In this document: piece by piece, positions 7,558 through 16,880 of the stretch
Layout: every line of letters starts with the position of its first letter
Position numbering within the stretch: the stretch's first letter is position 1
DNA from: Lacisediminihabitans sp040549525
GTDB taxonomy: Bacteria > Actinomycetota > Actinomycetes > Actinomycetales > Microbacteriaceae
Length of the DNA stretch: 64,000 nucleotides
Assembly: GCF_040549525.1 (NCBI RefSeq)
Contig: NZ_JBEPTM010000002.1
Location: 186,001 to 250,000, forward strand
Reading direction: 5' to 3'
The notes under the pieces: generated by a model
Seen by the model: only the letters and a program-made list of their open reading frames with translations
Told to the model about the DNA's origin: nothing
Databases searched by the model: none
Position numbers and translations under genes: made by a program

Positions 7558-9060
7558 CTACCGCGAGTAGTTCGGCGCTTCCACCGTCATCTGGATGTCG
7601 TGAGGGTGCGACTCTTTCAGCCCCGCTGCGGTAATCCGCACGAACTTGCCCTTGGCCTTCAACTCCGGGATGGTGCGAGCGCCGGTGTAGAACATCGACT
7701 GGCGAAGGCCCCCGAGCAGTTGGTATGCCACGGCCGACAGCGGTCCGCGGTAGGGCACCTGGCCCTCGATCCCCTCGGGGATGAGCTTGTCGTCGGAGGG
7801 GACGTCGGCCTGGAAGTAGCGATCCTTCGAATAGGAGGTCTTCTCCCCGCGGCTCTGCAGCGCGCCGAGCGACCCCATGCCGCGGTACTTCTTGTACTGC
7901 TTGCCGTTCACGAAGACCAGGTCGCCCGGGCTCTCGTCACAGCCGGCGAGCAGCGACCCGAGCATCACGGTGTCGGCTCCGGCGACGAGGGCCTTGGCGA
8001 TGTCACCCGAATACTGCAGACCGCCATCGGCGATCACCGGGATGCCGGTCTCGCGCGCCGCGAGAGAGGCCTCGTAGACCGCGGTCACCTGCGGCACCCC
8101 GACGCCGGCCACCACGCGGGTGGTGCAGATCGAGCCCGGACCGACGCCCACCTTGATGGCATCGACGCCGGCATCCACGAGCGCCTGCGCGCCCGCTCGA
8201 GTCGCCACATTGCCTCCGATGACGTCTACCTTGCGGGCGACTGGATCGCTCTTCAGGCGGCGGATGATGTCGATCACTCCCGCACTGTCTCCGTTGGCCG
8301 TGTCGACAACGAGCGCGTCCACTCCCGCGTCGATGAGAAGCATCGCCCGCTCCCAGGCGTCACCGAAGAAACCGATGGCGGCCCCCACCCGCAGCCGGCC
8401 GTTCTCGTCTTTCGTCGCCTGAGGGTATTGCTCAGACTTGTCGAAGTCCTTCACCGTGATGAGACCGCGAAGGCGGCCGGATGAGTCGACCAGCGGCAGC
8501 TTCTCGATCTTGTGCTGTGCGAAAATGGCGATCGCGTCATCCGGATTGATCCCCTCCGGTGCGGTGATCAGCGGCATTCGTGTCATCACGTCACGCACGA
8601 GCGTCGTGGACTTCTCGAACGGTGAGACGAACCTCATATCGCGATTCGAAATGATACCGACCAGGATGCCGCTCTCATCCACCACGGGGAGCCCGGAAAT
8701 CCGGAACTGGCCGCAGAGCACATTCACCTCCGCGACCGTCGAATCCGGCGTGGTGGTGACGGGGTTCGTGATCATGCCCGATTCGCTGCGCTTCACCCGG
8801 TCGACCTGCTCGGCCTGGTCGGTGACCGAGAGGTTACGGTGCAGTACACCGAAGCCTCCCTGGCGCGCAATCGCGATGGCCATCCGAGACTCCGTGACGG
8901 TGTCCATAGCGCTCGACAGCAACGGTGCCGCTACCCGGATGCGGCGACTCAACCGCGAGGATGTATCTGCTTCAGACGGGATCACATCGGTGTGCCCAGG
9001 AAGCAACATAACGTCGTCATAGGTGAGTCCAACGAAACCGAAAGGGTCCGGCTGATCCAT
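7558..9060 (-). CDS. guaB: Inosine-5'-monophosphate dehydrogenase
   Basis: 500 residues, full length. It converts IMP to XMP with NAD+, the committed step of GMP synthesis, in the cytoplasm. The barrel start LTYDDVMLLPG, two CBS domains at about residues 95-210, and the catalytic loop GVGPGSICTTR with Cys312 are all intact. The mobile flap MGSLGALQSRGEKTSYSKDR follows near residue 400. Start MDQPDPFGFVGLTYDD is the only sensible one. The livF stop lies 100 bp upstream, and AT-rich sequence with TATTGT near 9105-9115 could hold its own promoter. It is the active partner compared with the cysteine-less GuaB3 nearby. Confidence 0.97.
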   Translation of the reverse strand: MDQPDPFGFVGLTYDDVMLLPGHTDVIPSEADTSSRLSRRIRVAAPLLSSAMDTVTESRMAIAIARQGGFGVLHRNLSVTDQAEQVDRVKRSESGMITNPVTTTPDSTVAEVNVLCGQFRISGLPVVDESGILVGIISNRDMRFVSPFEKSTTLVRDVMTRMPLITAPEGINPDDAIAIFAQHKIEKLPLVDSSGRLRGLITVKDFDKSEQYPQATKDENGRLRVGAAIGFFGDAWERAMLLIDAGVDALVVDTANGDSAGVIDIIRRLKSDPVARKVDVIGGNVATRAGAQALVDAGVDAIKVGVGPGSICTTRVVAGVGVPQVTAVYEASLAARETGIPVIADGGLQYSGDIAKALVAGADTVMLGSLLAGCDESPGDLVFVNGKQYKKYRGMGSLGALQSRGEKTSYSKDRYFQADVPSDDKLIPEGIEGQVPYRGPLSAVAYQLLGGLRQSMFYTGARTIPELKAKGKFVRITAAGLKESHPHDIQMTVEAPNYSR

Positions 9061-9160
9061 GAAATCCTCATTCTCGTGCGAGCGTTGATCAAACTGCCCG
9101 GGCTACGACAATAGATTCCGGTATTCAATCTTAACCGCGCTGAGAACGGCGGTAGTGCAG

Positions 9161-9874
9161 CTACCCGACGCCCAGATAGGCCTCTTTGACGGCTGGATTA
9201 GCCAGCAACTCCCGGCCGGTTCCCCGATGGGTAATCGTGCCGGTCTCCAAAACGAAGGCACGATCGGCTCGTGCGAGAGCCTGATTGGCGTTCTGTTCCA
9301 CCAGCAGGATAGTGGTGCCCTGCTCGTTGATCTCCTTGATGATCTTGAAGATCTGTTTGATGAACTGCGGCGCGAGCCCCATGGACGGTTCGTCGAGCAG
9401 AAGCAACCGTGGAGCAGCCATCAGTGCCCGACCGATCGCGAGCATCTGTTGCTCGCCTCCGGACATCGTGCCACCCTGCTGGGACTTTCTCTCTGCCAAC
9501 CGAGGGAAGAGCGAATACACGCGGTCGAAATCCGCAGCCATTTTGCTACGGTCTTTGCGCCCGAAGGCACCCATGTCCAAGTTCTCCAACACGGTCATTC
9601 CAGGGAAGATTCCGCGGCCTTCCGGTGCCTGGCAGATTCCGCGGATGACCCGGATATGCGCTTTCATCTTGGTGATGTCTTCGCCCTCGAACTCGATCGT
9701 GCCCGCAGCAGGATTGAGGAGGCCCGAGATCGTCTTCATCGTGGTGGACTTGCCTGCTCCGTTGGCGCCGATCAGACTGACGATCTCCCCTTCTTCGACC
9801 GCGAACGACATGTCGTGGATCGCCTCGATGCGTCCGTAGTTAACGCTAACATTCTTCAGTTCAAGCAGCGTCAT
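9161..9874 (-). CDS. livF: Branched-chain amino acid ABC transporter ATP-binding protein LivF
   Basis: 237 residues. One of the two cytoplasmic ATPases that drive leucine/isoleucine/valine uptake. Walker A GANGAGKST is near residue 37-45, the Q-loop and GICQAPEGRGIFPGMTVLEN segment are typical of LivF, the ABC signature is MSGGEQQM, and Walker B is LLLLDEPSMGLAP. It is the last gene of the liv unit and overlaps the end of livG by 14 bp, which indicates coupled translation. Confidence 0.95.
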   Translation of the reverse strand: MTLLELKNVSVNYGRIEAIHDMSFAVEEGEIVSLIGANGAGKSTTMKTISGLLNPAAGTIEFEGEDITKMKAHIRVIRGICQAPEGRGIFPGMTVLENLDMGAFGRKDRSKMAADFDRVYSLFPRLAERKSQQGGTMSGGEQQMLAIGRALMAAPRLLLLDEPSMGLAPQFIKQIFKIIKEINEQGTTILLVEQNANQALARADRAFVLETGTITHRGTGRELLANPAVKEAYLGVG

Positions 9875-10754
9875 CTTCTGGCTCCCCTAGGTAAGCGGCC
9901 ACGACGCGGGGGTCGTTGCGGATCTCGACGGGCAAGCCGTCGGCGAGTTTCTTGCCGAACTCCAGAACAACAATGCGATCTGTCACGCCCATCACGAGCT
10001 TCATATCGTGCTCAATCAGCAGAATCGTGTAACCGTCATCGCGGATGGCCCGGATGAGGTCCATCAGACCTTCCTTTTCGGCCGGGTTGAAACCAGCCGC
10101 CGGTTCGTCGAGGCAGAGAACCTTCGGATCCGTGGCCAGCGCCCGAGCGATCTCGAGACGGCGTTGGTGCCCGTAAGAAAGGTTGCGGGACAACACGGCC
10201 GCATCCTCACCAATGCCGACGAATTCAAGGAGTGCCATCGCGCGACCGATCGAAGACTTTTCTTCGCGCACGTGCCGAGGCAATCGCAAAAGAGCTCCGA
10301 CAACACTCGTCTTGTGGCGGGCGTCCAAGCCGACCACAACATTTTCTAGCGCGGTCATTTCACCGAACAGACGGATGTTCTGGAAGGTGCGGGCCAGTCC
10401 GAGGCGGGTGATCCGATGCCGACGCCGGCCTCCGATGCTCACTCCTTCGAGAAGCACCTTGCCGCTGGTCGGCTTATACACTCCCGTCATCGCGTTGAAG
10501 CAGGTCGTTTTTCCCGCACCATTAGGCCCGATGAGACCGAGGATTTCGCCCCTTCGGATATCGAATGACACATCGTCGAGCGCCGTGAGTCCACCGAACT
10601 TCACGGTGAGATTCTTGACCTCCATGATGTTCTCGCCGACTTCGACGCCCATCTCGCGCAGCGGTGCGGCGCCCTCGGCCGTTTCGGCGGAAACGTGCCT
10701 CTCCTCTATCGAGGAGTCGGTGCCTTTTCCGCCGCCCGGCTGCACGACGCTCAT
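9861..10754 (-). CDS. livG: Branched-chain amino acid ABC transporter ATP-binding protein LivG
   Basis: 297 residues. The second liv ATPase, with Walker A GPNGAGKTT near residue 76, LivG-type insert TFQNIRLFGEMTALENV, signature LSYGHQRRLEIARAL and Walker B VLCLDEPAAGFNP. The first 43 residues (Ser/Glu-rich, up to GENIMEVKNLTVKF) are longer than usual, so translation might instead begin at the internal ATG of MEVKNLTVKF. The chosen start overlaps the livM stop by 4 bp, which favours the long form. C-terminal end AYLGE is family-typical. Confidence 0.93.
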   Translation of the reverse strand: MSVVQPGGGKGTDSSIEERHVSAETAEGAAPLREMGVEVGENIMEVKNLTVKFGGLTALDDVSFDIRRGEILGLIGPNGAGKTTCFNAMTGVYKPTSGKVLLEGVSIGGRRRHRITRLGLARTFQNIRLFGEMTALENVVVGLDARHKTSVVGALLRLPRHVREEKSSIGRAMALLEFVGIGEDAAVLSRNLSYGHQRRLEIARALATDPKVLCLDEPAAGFNPAEKEGLMDLIRAIRDDGYTILLIEHDMKLVMGVTDRIVVLEFGKKLADGLPVEIRNDPRVVAAYLGEPEDDAA

Positions 10755-11986
10755 TCGGCCACCCCCTTGGACGACGCGTCAACCGACCCGGCAGACGACC
10801 GACTACCGGGTGGCTGCGTGCCGTTGCGTGCCGACGGTCTCGGCCGCGCAGACGCACTGACACGCGTGTACGTGGTACGTCCGTAGGCCAGCAGCTTCTG
10901 CCGGGCGGGCAGAAGCCCCTGAGCGCGGAAGATCATCAGTAACACGAGTGCGAGCCCAAAAATCAGGTACTTGTACTCCGCGATCGCAGTAAACCGCAGT
11001 GGTATGTAGGCCACGATCGCTCCACCGATGATCGCCCCCACCTTGTTACCCGCTCCACCGAGCACCACCGCGGCGAGAAAGAGGATTGAGGTCACCACAT
11101 CGAACTTCTGGTTGTTGATGAAACCAATCTGGCCGGCATAGAGCGCGCCCGACAGCCCACCGACGCCCGCGCCGATGGCGAATGCCCACACTTTGTACTT
11201 GAACACGGGCACACCCATGATCTCTGCCGCGTCCTCATCCTCGCGAATCGCAACCCACGCGCGGCCAACACGGCTGCGCTCGAGGTTTCCGGCGAGCAAC
11301 AATACGATGATGATCACAGTGACGGTCAGCCAGTACCACGGCGTTCCGTTTGAATTCGAAAACAGTGGCGTTCCGTCCGCCTGGGTGCCGGGTGGGCGCC
11401 CCACGTTTTGAAATCCGACCTGACCCTTCATCGCCGGGATGATGGTTGCCAGGATGCGCACGATCTCTCCGAAGCCCAGAGTCACGATCGCGAGATAATC
11501 CCCCCGCAGACGAAGTGTGGGAATTCCGAGGATCACACCGAAGAACATCGTCACTGCCATCGCGACCGGAACGGTCCAGAGGTACGGGATGTGCAGGAAC
11601 GGCGAGTCGGGACTGGTCAGCATGGCAGCTGTGTACGCACCGACCGCAAAAAACGCGACGTACCCGAGGTCAAGAAGGCCGGCATAGCCGACCACCACGT
11701 TGAGGCCAACGGCGACGAGGGCGTAGATCGCCATCTGGAAGCACGTGATCGGCCAGTCATTTCCCGGCTCTGAGGTGATGATCGGCGGGTTGAGAATTGG
11801 CAACGCGTAAACCAAGACCACCACGATGAGCAGAAATGCCCACTGCTGAGGTCGACGAAGGTTATTCCATTTGTCACGGAATGCCTGCGTCAGGCGTGGC
11901 TTTTTCGTTCCAGCGGTGAAGCGATCGACCCGATCCTTTGCGGATTCCGAATCGGGCATCAGGGTGGGTCCGTCAGTGGTGCTCAT
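10751..11986 (-). CDS. livM: Branched-chain amino acid ABC transporter permease LivM
   Basis: 411 residues with about ten hydrophobic segments. It is the larger permease of the importer, forming the membrane channel with LivH. Family motifs include NVVVGYAGLLDLGYVAFFAVG and the ATPase-contact loop segment AIREDEDAAEIMGV. The N-terminal 40 and C-terminal 35 residues are soluble and Ser/Arg-rich. It overlaps livH and livG by 4 bp each, so the four core genes are translationally coupled. Confidence 0.93.
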   Translation of the reverse strand: MSTTDGPTLMPDSESAKDRVDRFTAGTKKPRLTQAFRDKWNNLRRPQQWAFLLIVVVLVYALPILNPPIITSEPGNDWPITCFQMAIYALVAVGLNVVVGYAGLLDLGYVAFFAVGAYTAAMLTSPDSPFLHIPYLWTVPVAMAVTMFFGVILGIPTLRLRGDYLAIVTLGFGEIVRILATIIPAMKGQVGFQNVGRPPGTQADGTPLFSNSNGTPWYWLTVTVIIIVLLLAGNLERSRVGRAWVAIREDEDAAEIMGVPVFKYKVWAFAIGAGVGGLSGALYAGQIGFINNQKFDVVTSILFLAAVVLGGAGNKVGAIIGGAIVAYIPLRFTAIAEYKYLIFGLALVLLMIFRAQGLLPARQKLLAYGRTTYTRVSASARPRPSARNGTQPPGSRSSAGSVDASSKGVAE

Positions 11987-12990
11987 GCCTTGCTCCTCGC
12001 CAGTGAGGTTCCGAGTATGCCAGTGGGTTTAACGAGGAGGACGAGTACGAGCACGATAAACGCGACGACATCGGTCCATTGCGAATTGCCGAGCAGGATC
12101 TGGCCGTAGTTGCCGATCAGCCCGATCAACAGCCCGCCGAGCAGGGCTCCGCGAACATTACCAATACCCCCGAGCACCGCCGCGGCGAATGCCTTGATGC
12201 CGAGCACGAACCCCCCCGAGTAGAGAACGCCCGACGGCACCTTCATCACGTAGAAGAGGGCCGCGGCACCGGCGAGAAGACCTCCGATGACGAAGGTGAG
12301 CACGATAATGCGCTCTTTATCGACCCCCATCAGCGTCGCAGTATCCGGATCCTGTGCCACCGCGCGAATGCCACGGCCGATTTTGGAGCGACGGATGAAC
12401 TGGTCGGTGAAGACCATGAGTATCACCGCCGCAACAACGATGGTGATCTGCTGGGAATCCACGATCGTTCCGAAAACATCGAAGATCGGCTGCGGTTGGA
12501 ACATAGTCACAGCGGGTTCGGGATTGCCGCCCCGAACCAGAAAGATCGTGTACTGAATGGCTAGGGATGCACCGATCGCCGTAATCAGGAACACGAGGCG
12601 AGGAGGATTGCGCTTGCGCAACGGGCGATACGCGAGACGCTCGAGCCCATATGCGGTTACCGCTGAGGCGATCATTCCGACCACCAACGCGAGCAACAGG
12701 TCACCGATGAGGGCTATCGGCGACAGCGTCGGCACTGATCCGTCGAAGCCGAGGGACGTCAGGGTGAAAACCACACCGTAGGCACCGAGGATGAAGACCT
12801 CGGAATGGGCGAAGTTGATCAGGTTGAGCACGCCATAGACGAGAGTGTAGCCAAGTGCCACGAGTCCGTAGATCGCCCCGAAGGTGAGGCCATCGAAGGT
12901 GGCACTCCAAAAGTTCTGGATCAGGGACGGGACATCGAAGCTGATCCAGCTGTCGTCCATCGGAAGGGCGGATAGGAGCATCGGGAGCAT
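11983..12990 (-). CDS. livH: Branched-chain amino acid ABC transporter permease LivH
   Basis: 335 residues, the smaller permease. Hydrophobic segments start at about residue 32 (FGAIYGLVALGYTLVYG), with the LINFAHSEVFILGAY and AVAQDPDTATLMGV segments that mark LivH. The first 25 residues include LSALPMDDSWISFDVP, a short amphipathic lead. It lies 110 bp after livJ, the gap holding a strong hairpin, which is the usual arrangement that lets the binding protein be made in excess of the membrane parts. Confidence 0.93.
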   Translation of the reverse strand: MLPMLLSALPMDDSWISFDVPSLIQNFWSATFDGLTFGAIYGLVALGYTLVYGVLNLINFAHSEVFILGAYGVVFTLTSLGFDGSVPTLSPIALIGDLLLALVVGMIASAVTAYGLERLAYRPLRKRNPPRLVFLITAIGASLAIQYTIFLVRGGNPEPAVTMFQPQPIFDVFGTIVDSQQITIVVAAVILMVFTDQFIRRSKIGRGIRAVAQDPDTATLMGVDKERIIVLTFVIGGLLAGAAALFYVMKVPSGVLYSGGFVLGIKAFAAAVLGGIGNVRGALLGGLLIGLIGNYGQILLGNSQWTDVVAFIVLVLVLLVKPTGILGTSLARSKA

Positions 12991-13050
12991 TGCACGTCCT
13001 CAGGGACCGCATCGTCGCGGACCGGGGTAGTGGTTGGATAATCACATGGA

Positions 13051-13084
13051 GATCGGGGCGGGAAGACTTCTCCCCGCCCCGATC
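13051..13084 (-). terminator. Intra-operon hairpin between livJ and livH
   Basis: Perfect 12-bp inverted repeat GATCGGGGCGGG / CCCGCCCCGATC with a 10-base loop, 16 bp after the livJ stop on the minus strand. There is no clear T-run, so partial termination or 3'-end protection of the livJ message is more likely than full termination. Confidence 0.6.
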
Positions 13085-13100
13085 AATCATTGCTTCCTAA

Positions 13101-14327
13101 CTAGCCGATTTGGCCGATGAACACGATCTTTCCTGCGTCCACCTTATAGCCGTAGACGGCGGGCTTTGCGAGCTCGCCCTTATCGTTCCACTTGTAGTGC
13201 TTGCTGAGACCGTCCGCATCGTACGAAGTGACCCAAGCCAAGAGGTCAGCCCGTGTTGTCTTGCCCTTATCGATGCCCGACAGCAACACCGTTGCGGCGT
13301 CATAGCCCTCAATCGAGTAGGTGCCTGGCGCGGCGCTGAACGCAGCGGTGTAAGCCGTTGCGAAGTCCGGGATTAGCTCACCCGGGATACACGGGCAGGT
13401 GAAGTACGCATTCGAAGAAGCATCGCCCGCCTGCTTGATGAACTGGTCATCCTTTACTCCATCCGGTCCGACGAAGTCGCCCTTGAAGCCCTTAGCGACC
13501 AATTGCTGGTCGAAAGGGGCGGCCTCGGCGTAGTAGCCCGCGTAGTAGACCGCGTCAGCCTTGGAGTTGATGATCTTCGAGATGACGGCCGAAAAGTCCT
13601 TCTGGCCGGTGGTCACCTTGTCGGTGCCGGCGATGTTCGAGCCGAGGCCCGCTTTGGTCGCTTCGCCGAGGCCTATTCCATACTCCGAGTCATCCTGAAC
13701 GAGGTAGACCTTCTTCGCCTTGAGCTTGTCAAGAACGAAGCTCGCGGCAGCCGGGCCTTGCTGGCTGTCGTTACCGAGACCGCGGAAGAAGGTCTTCCAT
13801 CCGTTAGTCGTGAGCGAGGGCGCCGTTGCAGAAGGCGTGATGTGCACGAGGCCTTTCTGCTCGAAGATGTTTCCGGTGGCCTTGGACTCGCCCGAGAACG
13901 GGAGTCCGACCACGCCGACGATGGCTGGGGTGTTGACCGCCTGGGTGACCGGGCCGGTCGCCTTGTCTGGCGAACCCTCGGTGTCGAACTTGGTGAACTT
14001 CACCTGGCAGTCCGCGTTTGACTTGTTGTGCTGGTCGATCGCGAGCTGGACACCGTTGAAGATGTTGATTCCGAGTTGCGCGTTCGGTCCGGTCTCTGCG
14101 CCGATGTAGGCGAGGGTCGTCGAAGGATCGCACTTTGCCTTGCCGTCGCCAGCGGGCAGTACCGCGTTCGCGGGGACGGGAACGGATGTCACGGCGGGGA
14201 GGCTCACCTTCGACCCTGTCGAGGCGGTGCTACCTCCGGTGGGAGCGGCCTGATTTGCGCAGCCCGACAAAGCCATTCCCAGGCTTGCGGCGACTGCTAA
14301 GCCGACCATGATTCGTGAGTGCTTCAT
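13101..14327 (-). CDS. livJ: Branched-chain amino acid ABC transporter substrate-binding lipoprotein
   Basis: 408 residues from the ATG at 14327 (MKHSRIMVGLAVAASLGMAL). The frame is open further upstream, but this start gives a proper lipoprotein signal with lipobox ALSGC near residue 23. The mature part is a periplasmic-binding-protein type I fold (Peripla_BP_6): LAYIGAETGPNAQLGINIFNG begins the first lobe. It captures branched-chain amino acids or similar ligands outside the membrane and delivers them to LivHM. It is the first gene of the liv unit. Confidence 0.92.
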   Translation of the reverse strand: MKHSRIMVGLAVAASLGMALSGCANQAAPTGGSTASTGSKVSLPAVTSVPVPANAVLPAGDGKAKCDPSTTLAYIGAETGPNAQLGINIFNGVQLAIDQHNKSNADCQVKFTKFDTEGSPDKATGPVTQAVNTPAIVGVVGLPFSGESKATGNIFEQKGLVHITPSATAPSLTTNGWKTFFRGLGNDSQQGPAAASFVLDKLKAKKVYLVQDDSEYGIGLGEATKAGLGSNIAGTDKVTTGQKDFSAVISKIINSKADAVYYAGYYAEAAPFDQQLVAKGFKGDFVGPDGVKDDQFIKQAGDASSNAYFTCPCIPGELIPDFATAYTAAFSAAPGTYSIEGYDAATVLLSGIDKGKTTRADLLAWVTSYDADGLSKHYKWNDKGELAKPAVYGYKVDAGKIVFIGQIG

Positions 14328-14406
14328 GTAATTGATTCTGCCTTCCATGCTTCCATGCTGCCGGAGCGCGACATTGCGCCTGGCATTTCGGGGATAGTGC
14401 GGTAAT

Positions 14407-14435
14407 GTTATCGGTAGCGTGGAGACGAATCGCAA
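14407..14435 (-). promoter_or_regulatory. Putative promoter of livJ
   Basis: On the minus strand TTGCGA is followed after 17 bp by GATAAC, about 80 bp before the livJ start. The match to the housekeeping consensus and spacing is fair. Confidence 0.4.
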
Positions 14436-14559
14436 GCAAAGATCGCTCTGGGTCGAAACGTGATCAAACTGTAGTTTCGTGCAGGTCCGTCGAATCGACG
14501 GCATCCTCGGTCACCACGACCTGCCGCACGGGTCGATCCAGCGAGTTGCACTCCCAGCT

Positions 14560-15822
14560 TCACCCGGCGATCACCGTGCCGATTCGGCTGAACCGATTGG
14601 CCGCGTCGTAGCGATAGAGCCCGAATGCTGCCGGGCTGGTATCACCGTTCGTGTCGAAGGTGGTGGCGCCAGAGATCCCGTCGTAGTCGATGTCGGTGGA
14701 GGTCTTCAGCACATCGACGCACTCGCCGTAGGTGGTGCACTCGATGCCCCCGGCTGACACCTCTCGCAGGTGGGCCGCGATCGCCGCGCCACTCGCATCG
14801 TTGGCGACCGTCGCCGCGAGCGCGGCGATAATCGTGGCGTCATAGGACTCCTCTGCGTACTGCAGATCGGTGACCGCCGGTGCGACGGCCGCTACCCGCG
14901 CGGCGAAAGCGGGAGTCGGCTGCGCCCCCTCCAGGATGCCGTTGACGCCTGCCAGGGTGCCGACCGGTACGGCCTGGGAATAGTCCGCGGTGTTCTGTCC
15001 CGTCAGCCACAGCTTCGCTCCGCCGAATCCCGCCGCCGTGAGCTGGGTGATCAGTGCCGTGTTCTGCGCCATTGCGCTGAAGGGGCTCACGAAGACGACG
15101 TCGTCCGGCTTCGAACTATTCACCGCGGCGATGATGGGAGCCAGGTCCTTCGTCGCCGCATCGATCTTCTGCACGCCAACCAGGCCTCCGGTCGCCGCAA
15201 GCGCTGCTCGCATCGTGCCGAGTATCGCCCGCCCCATGTCGTCGTCGAAGTAGACGATCGCGATGCGTGCCTTTCCTCCACCGATGGTCTTGGCGAGAGC
15301 GCCCCCTTCGAGAGCGGCGGAGCCGATCGTGCGAAAGAAATAGCCGCCGGATGCCACCGAACTGAGGCGCGCGGAGGTGGCGGCCGGCGAGATCATCGGC
15401 AGCTTCGCCGCGACGAGCTTCGGGATGACTCTCTCGGCCAGCACCGATGACGACGGCCCGATCAGCACGTCGGCCTTCGCGGTCACGAGCTCGGCGATCG
15501 ACGCCTCGATCGTTGCAGTGGACACGTCGCCGGAGTCTCGTGCGAGCACTTCCACGGGTTTGCCGAGCACGCCACCGGCATCGTTGATCTCCTTGACGGC
15601 AACCGCGACGCCCGCGGCCTGTGCGCCGCCGAGGTAGGACTGTGTGCCGGTGCTGGGGAAGAGTGTTCCGATGCGCAGAACTCCGTCGCCGGAAGGTGCG
15701 GCCGTCGATGAGGCCGACGGCACCGGAGGAACGGGCGTCGGGGGTGCGACAGAGCAGGACACGAGCGCGAGGCTGAGTACTACTCCGGAGAGGGCAGCCG
15801 GAAGCGTTCGGGAGCGCGACAT
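14560..15822 (-). CDS. Second ABC-type substrate-binding lipoprotein (Peripla_BP_6)
   Basis: 420 residues. Signal peptide MSRSRTLPAALSGVVLSLAL is followed by lipobox LVSC (Cys23) and a Pro/Ser-rich linker. The body matches Leu/Ile/Val-type binding proteins, for example LRIGTLFPSTGTQSYLGGAQ and the NDAGGVLGKPVEVLARDSGD segment, but it differs from LivJ in most positions. No permease genes accompany it, so it may serve the neighbouring LivHMGF or another importer, or act as a sensor. The gene ends 232 bp before the livJ start and could be expressed separately. Confidence 0.85.
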   Translation of the reverse strand: MSRSRTLPAALSGVVLSLALVSCSVAPPTPVPPVPSASSTAAPSGDGVLRIGTLFPSTGTQSYLGGAQAAGVAVAVKEINDAGGVLGKPVEVLARDSGDVSTATIEASIAELVTAKADVLIGPSSSVLAERVIPKLVAAKLPMISPAATSARLSSVASGGYFFRTIGSAALEGGALAKTIGGGKARIAIVYFDDDMGRAILGTMRAALAATGGLVGVQKIDAATKDLAPIIAAVNSSKPDDVVFVSPFSAMAQNTALITQLTAAGFGGAKLWLTGQNTADYSQAVPVGTLAGVNGILEGAQPTPAFAARVAAVAPAVTDLQYAEESYDATIIAALAATVANDASGAAIAAHLREVSAGGIECTTYGECVDVLKTSTDIDYDGISGATTFDTNGDTSPAAFGLYRYDAANRFSRIGTVIAG

Positions 15823-15867
15823 GATGGTCCTTCGGGTAGATCGGGTATGTCGAACCCTACAGTTCGG

Positions 15868-16803
15868 TCACCGGGCCGGCAGCGAGGCGCGACGGGCCCG
15901 AGGCGCCGCGACGAAGATGTCCACGGTGAGGATCGTGAGCGCCACCCAGACGAGGGCGAATCCGATCCAGCGCGCCGGCGGCATGTCCTCCCCCAGCACG
16001 AAAGCTCCCACCACGAACTGGAGCACCGGCGCGAGGTATTGGGTGAGCCCCAGGTAGACGAGAGGCAGTCGTCGCGCGGCGGCCGCGAAGAGCAGGAGCG
16101 GAACCGCGGTGACGACCCCGGCGCTCACCAGGAGAACCGTGTGGGCGAGGCTCACGGTGCCGAAGGTGAGGCCGGCGCTGGTGCCGACGACCGCCAGCTG
16201 CACGATCGCGACCGGGGCGAGCCAGGCCGTTTCGAGCGTGAGGCCGCTCACGGCATCCACCGCTGGGCCCACGCGCTTCTTGATGAGCCCGTACAGACCG
16301 AAGGAGAAGGCGAGCACGAGGGAGATCCACGGCAATGCGCCGTAGTTGAATGCGAGCACCACGACCGCAACGAGGCTCGTGCCCACGGCGATCCACTGCG
16401 CGATCCGCAGCTTCTCACGCAGGAAGATCACCCCGAGGAGAACAGTGACGATGGGATTGATGAAGTAGCCGAGGGATGCCTCGATCACCTTGCCATCGAG
16501 CGTCGCGAAGACGTAGACCTGCCAGTTGACGAAGATGAAGACCGCGGCGAGACCCATCGTGAAGACGATGCGAGGCTGGCGAAGGATCGCGACGAGCGCC
16601 GGCCATTTGCGCGTGACGGTGATGATGATCGCGCAGAACACGAGGGAGAAGAGGATGCGCAGGGCGACGATCTCGAACGCGCCGGAGGGCTGGAGCAGCA
16701 GGAAGTAGAGCGGCAGGATGCCCCAGAGCGCGTAGGCAGCGACGGCCATCGCCACGCCGGATCGTTCCGTGGACTGTTCGGGGGATCGCGAGCTGGGCAT
16801 CAT
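15868..16803 (-). CDS. rarD: RarD-type EamA transporter
   Basis: 311 residues from the first ATG of an ATGATG pair (MMPSSRSPEQ). A TTG-started longer form exists, but its upstream sequence runs into the groES terminator, so the ATG is preferred. Ten hydrophobic segments and the start AVAAYALWGILPLYFLLLQP are typical of RarD/EamA (drug/metabolite exporter superfamily). Substrate is unknown; the name comes from an old chloramphenicol phenotype and does not prove resistance. It is preceded by the groES terminator and so has its own promoter or relies on read-through. Confidence 0.87.
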   Translation of the reverse strand: MMPSSRSPEQSTERSGVAMAVAAYALWGILPLYFLLLQPSGAFEIVALRILFSLVFCAIIITVTRKWPALVAILRQPRIVFTMGLAAVFIFVNWQVYVFATLDGKVIEASLGYFINPIVTVLLGVIFLREKLRIAQWIAVGTSLVAVVVLAFNYGALPWISLVLAFSFGLYGLIKKRVGPAVDAVSGLTLETAWLAPVAIVQLAVVGTSAGLTFGTVSLAHTVLLVSAGVVTAVPLLLFAAAARRLPLVYLGLTQYLAPVLQFVVGAFVLGEDMPPARWIGFALVWVALTILTVDIFVAAPRARRASLPAR

Positions 16804-16827
16804 GGGGATGTTACGGCACAAAAGAGA

Positions 16828-16864
16828 AGGGGCCCACTTCCGAGATGATCGGAAATGGGCCCCT
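16828..16864 (-). terminator. groES terminator
   Basis: AGGGGCCCA pairs with TGGGCCCCT, then after one mismatch TTCCGA pairs with TCGGAA around the loop GATGA. On the minus strand the stem is followed by TTCTCTTTTG. It lies 17 bp after the groES stop. Confidence 0.85.
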
Positions 16865-16880
16865 CCACGAAGAAGTGGTC

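Noticed and set aside
15847..16848. 333-codon plus-strand open frame over rarD
   Set aside because: Highly charged His/Arg/Asp/Glu shadow of a membrane protein gene.
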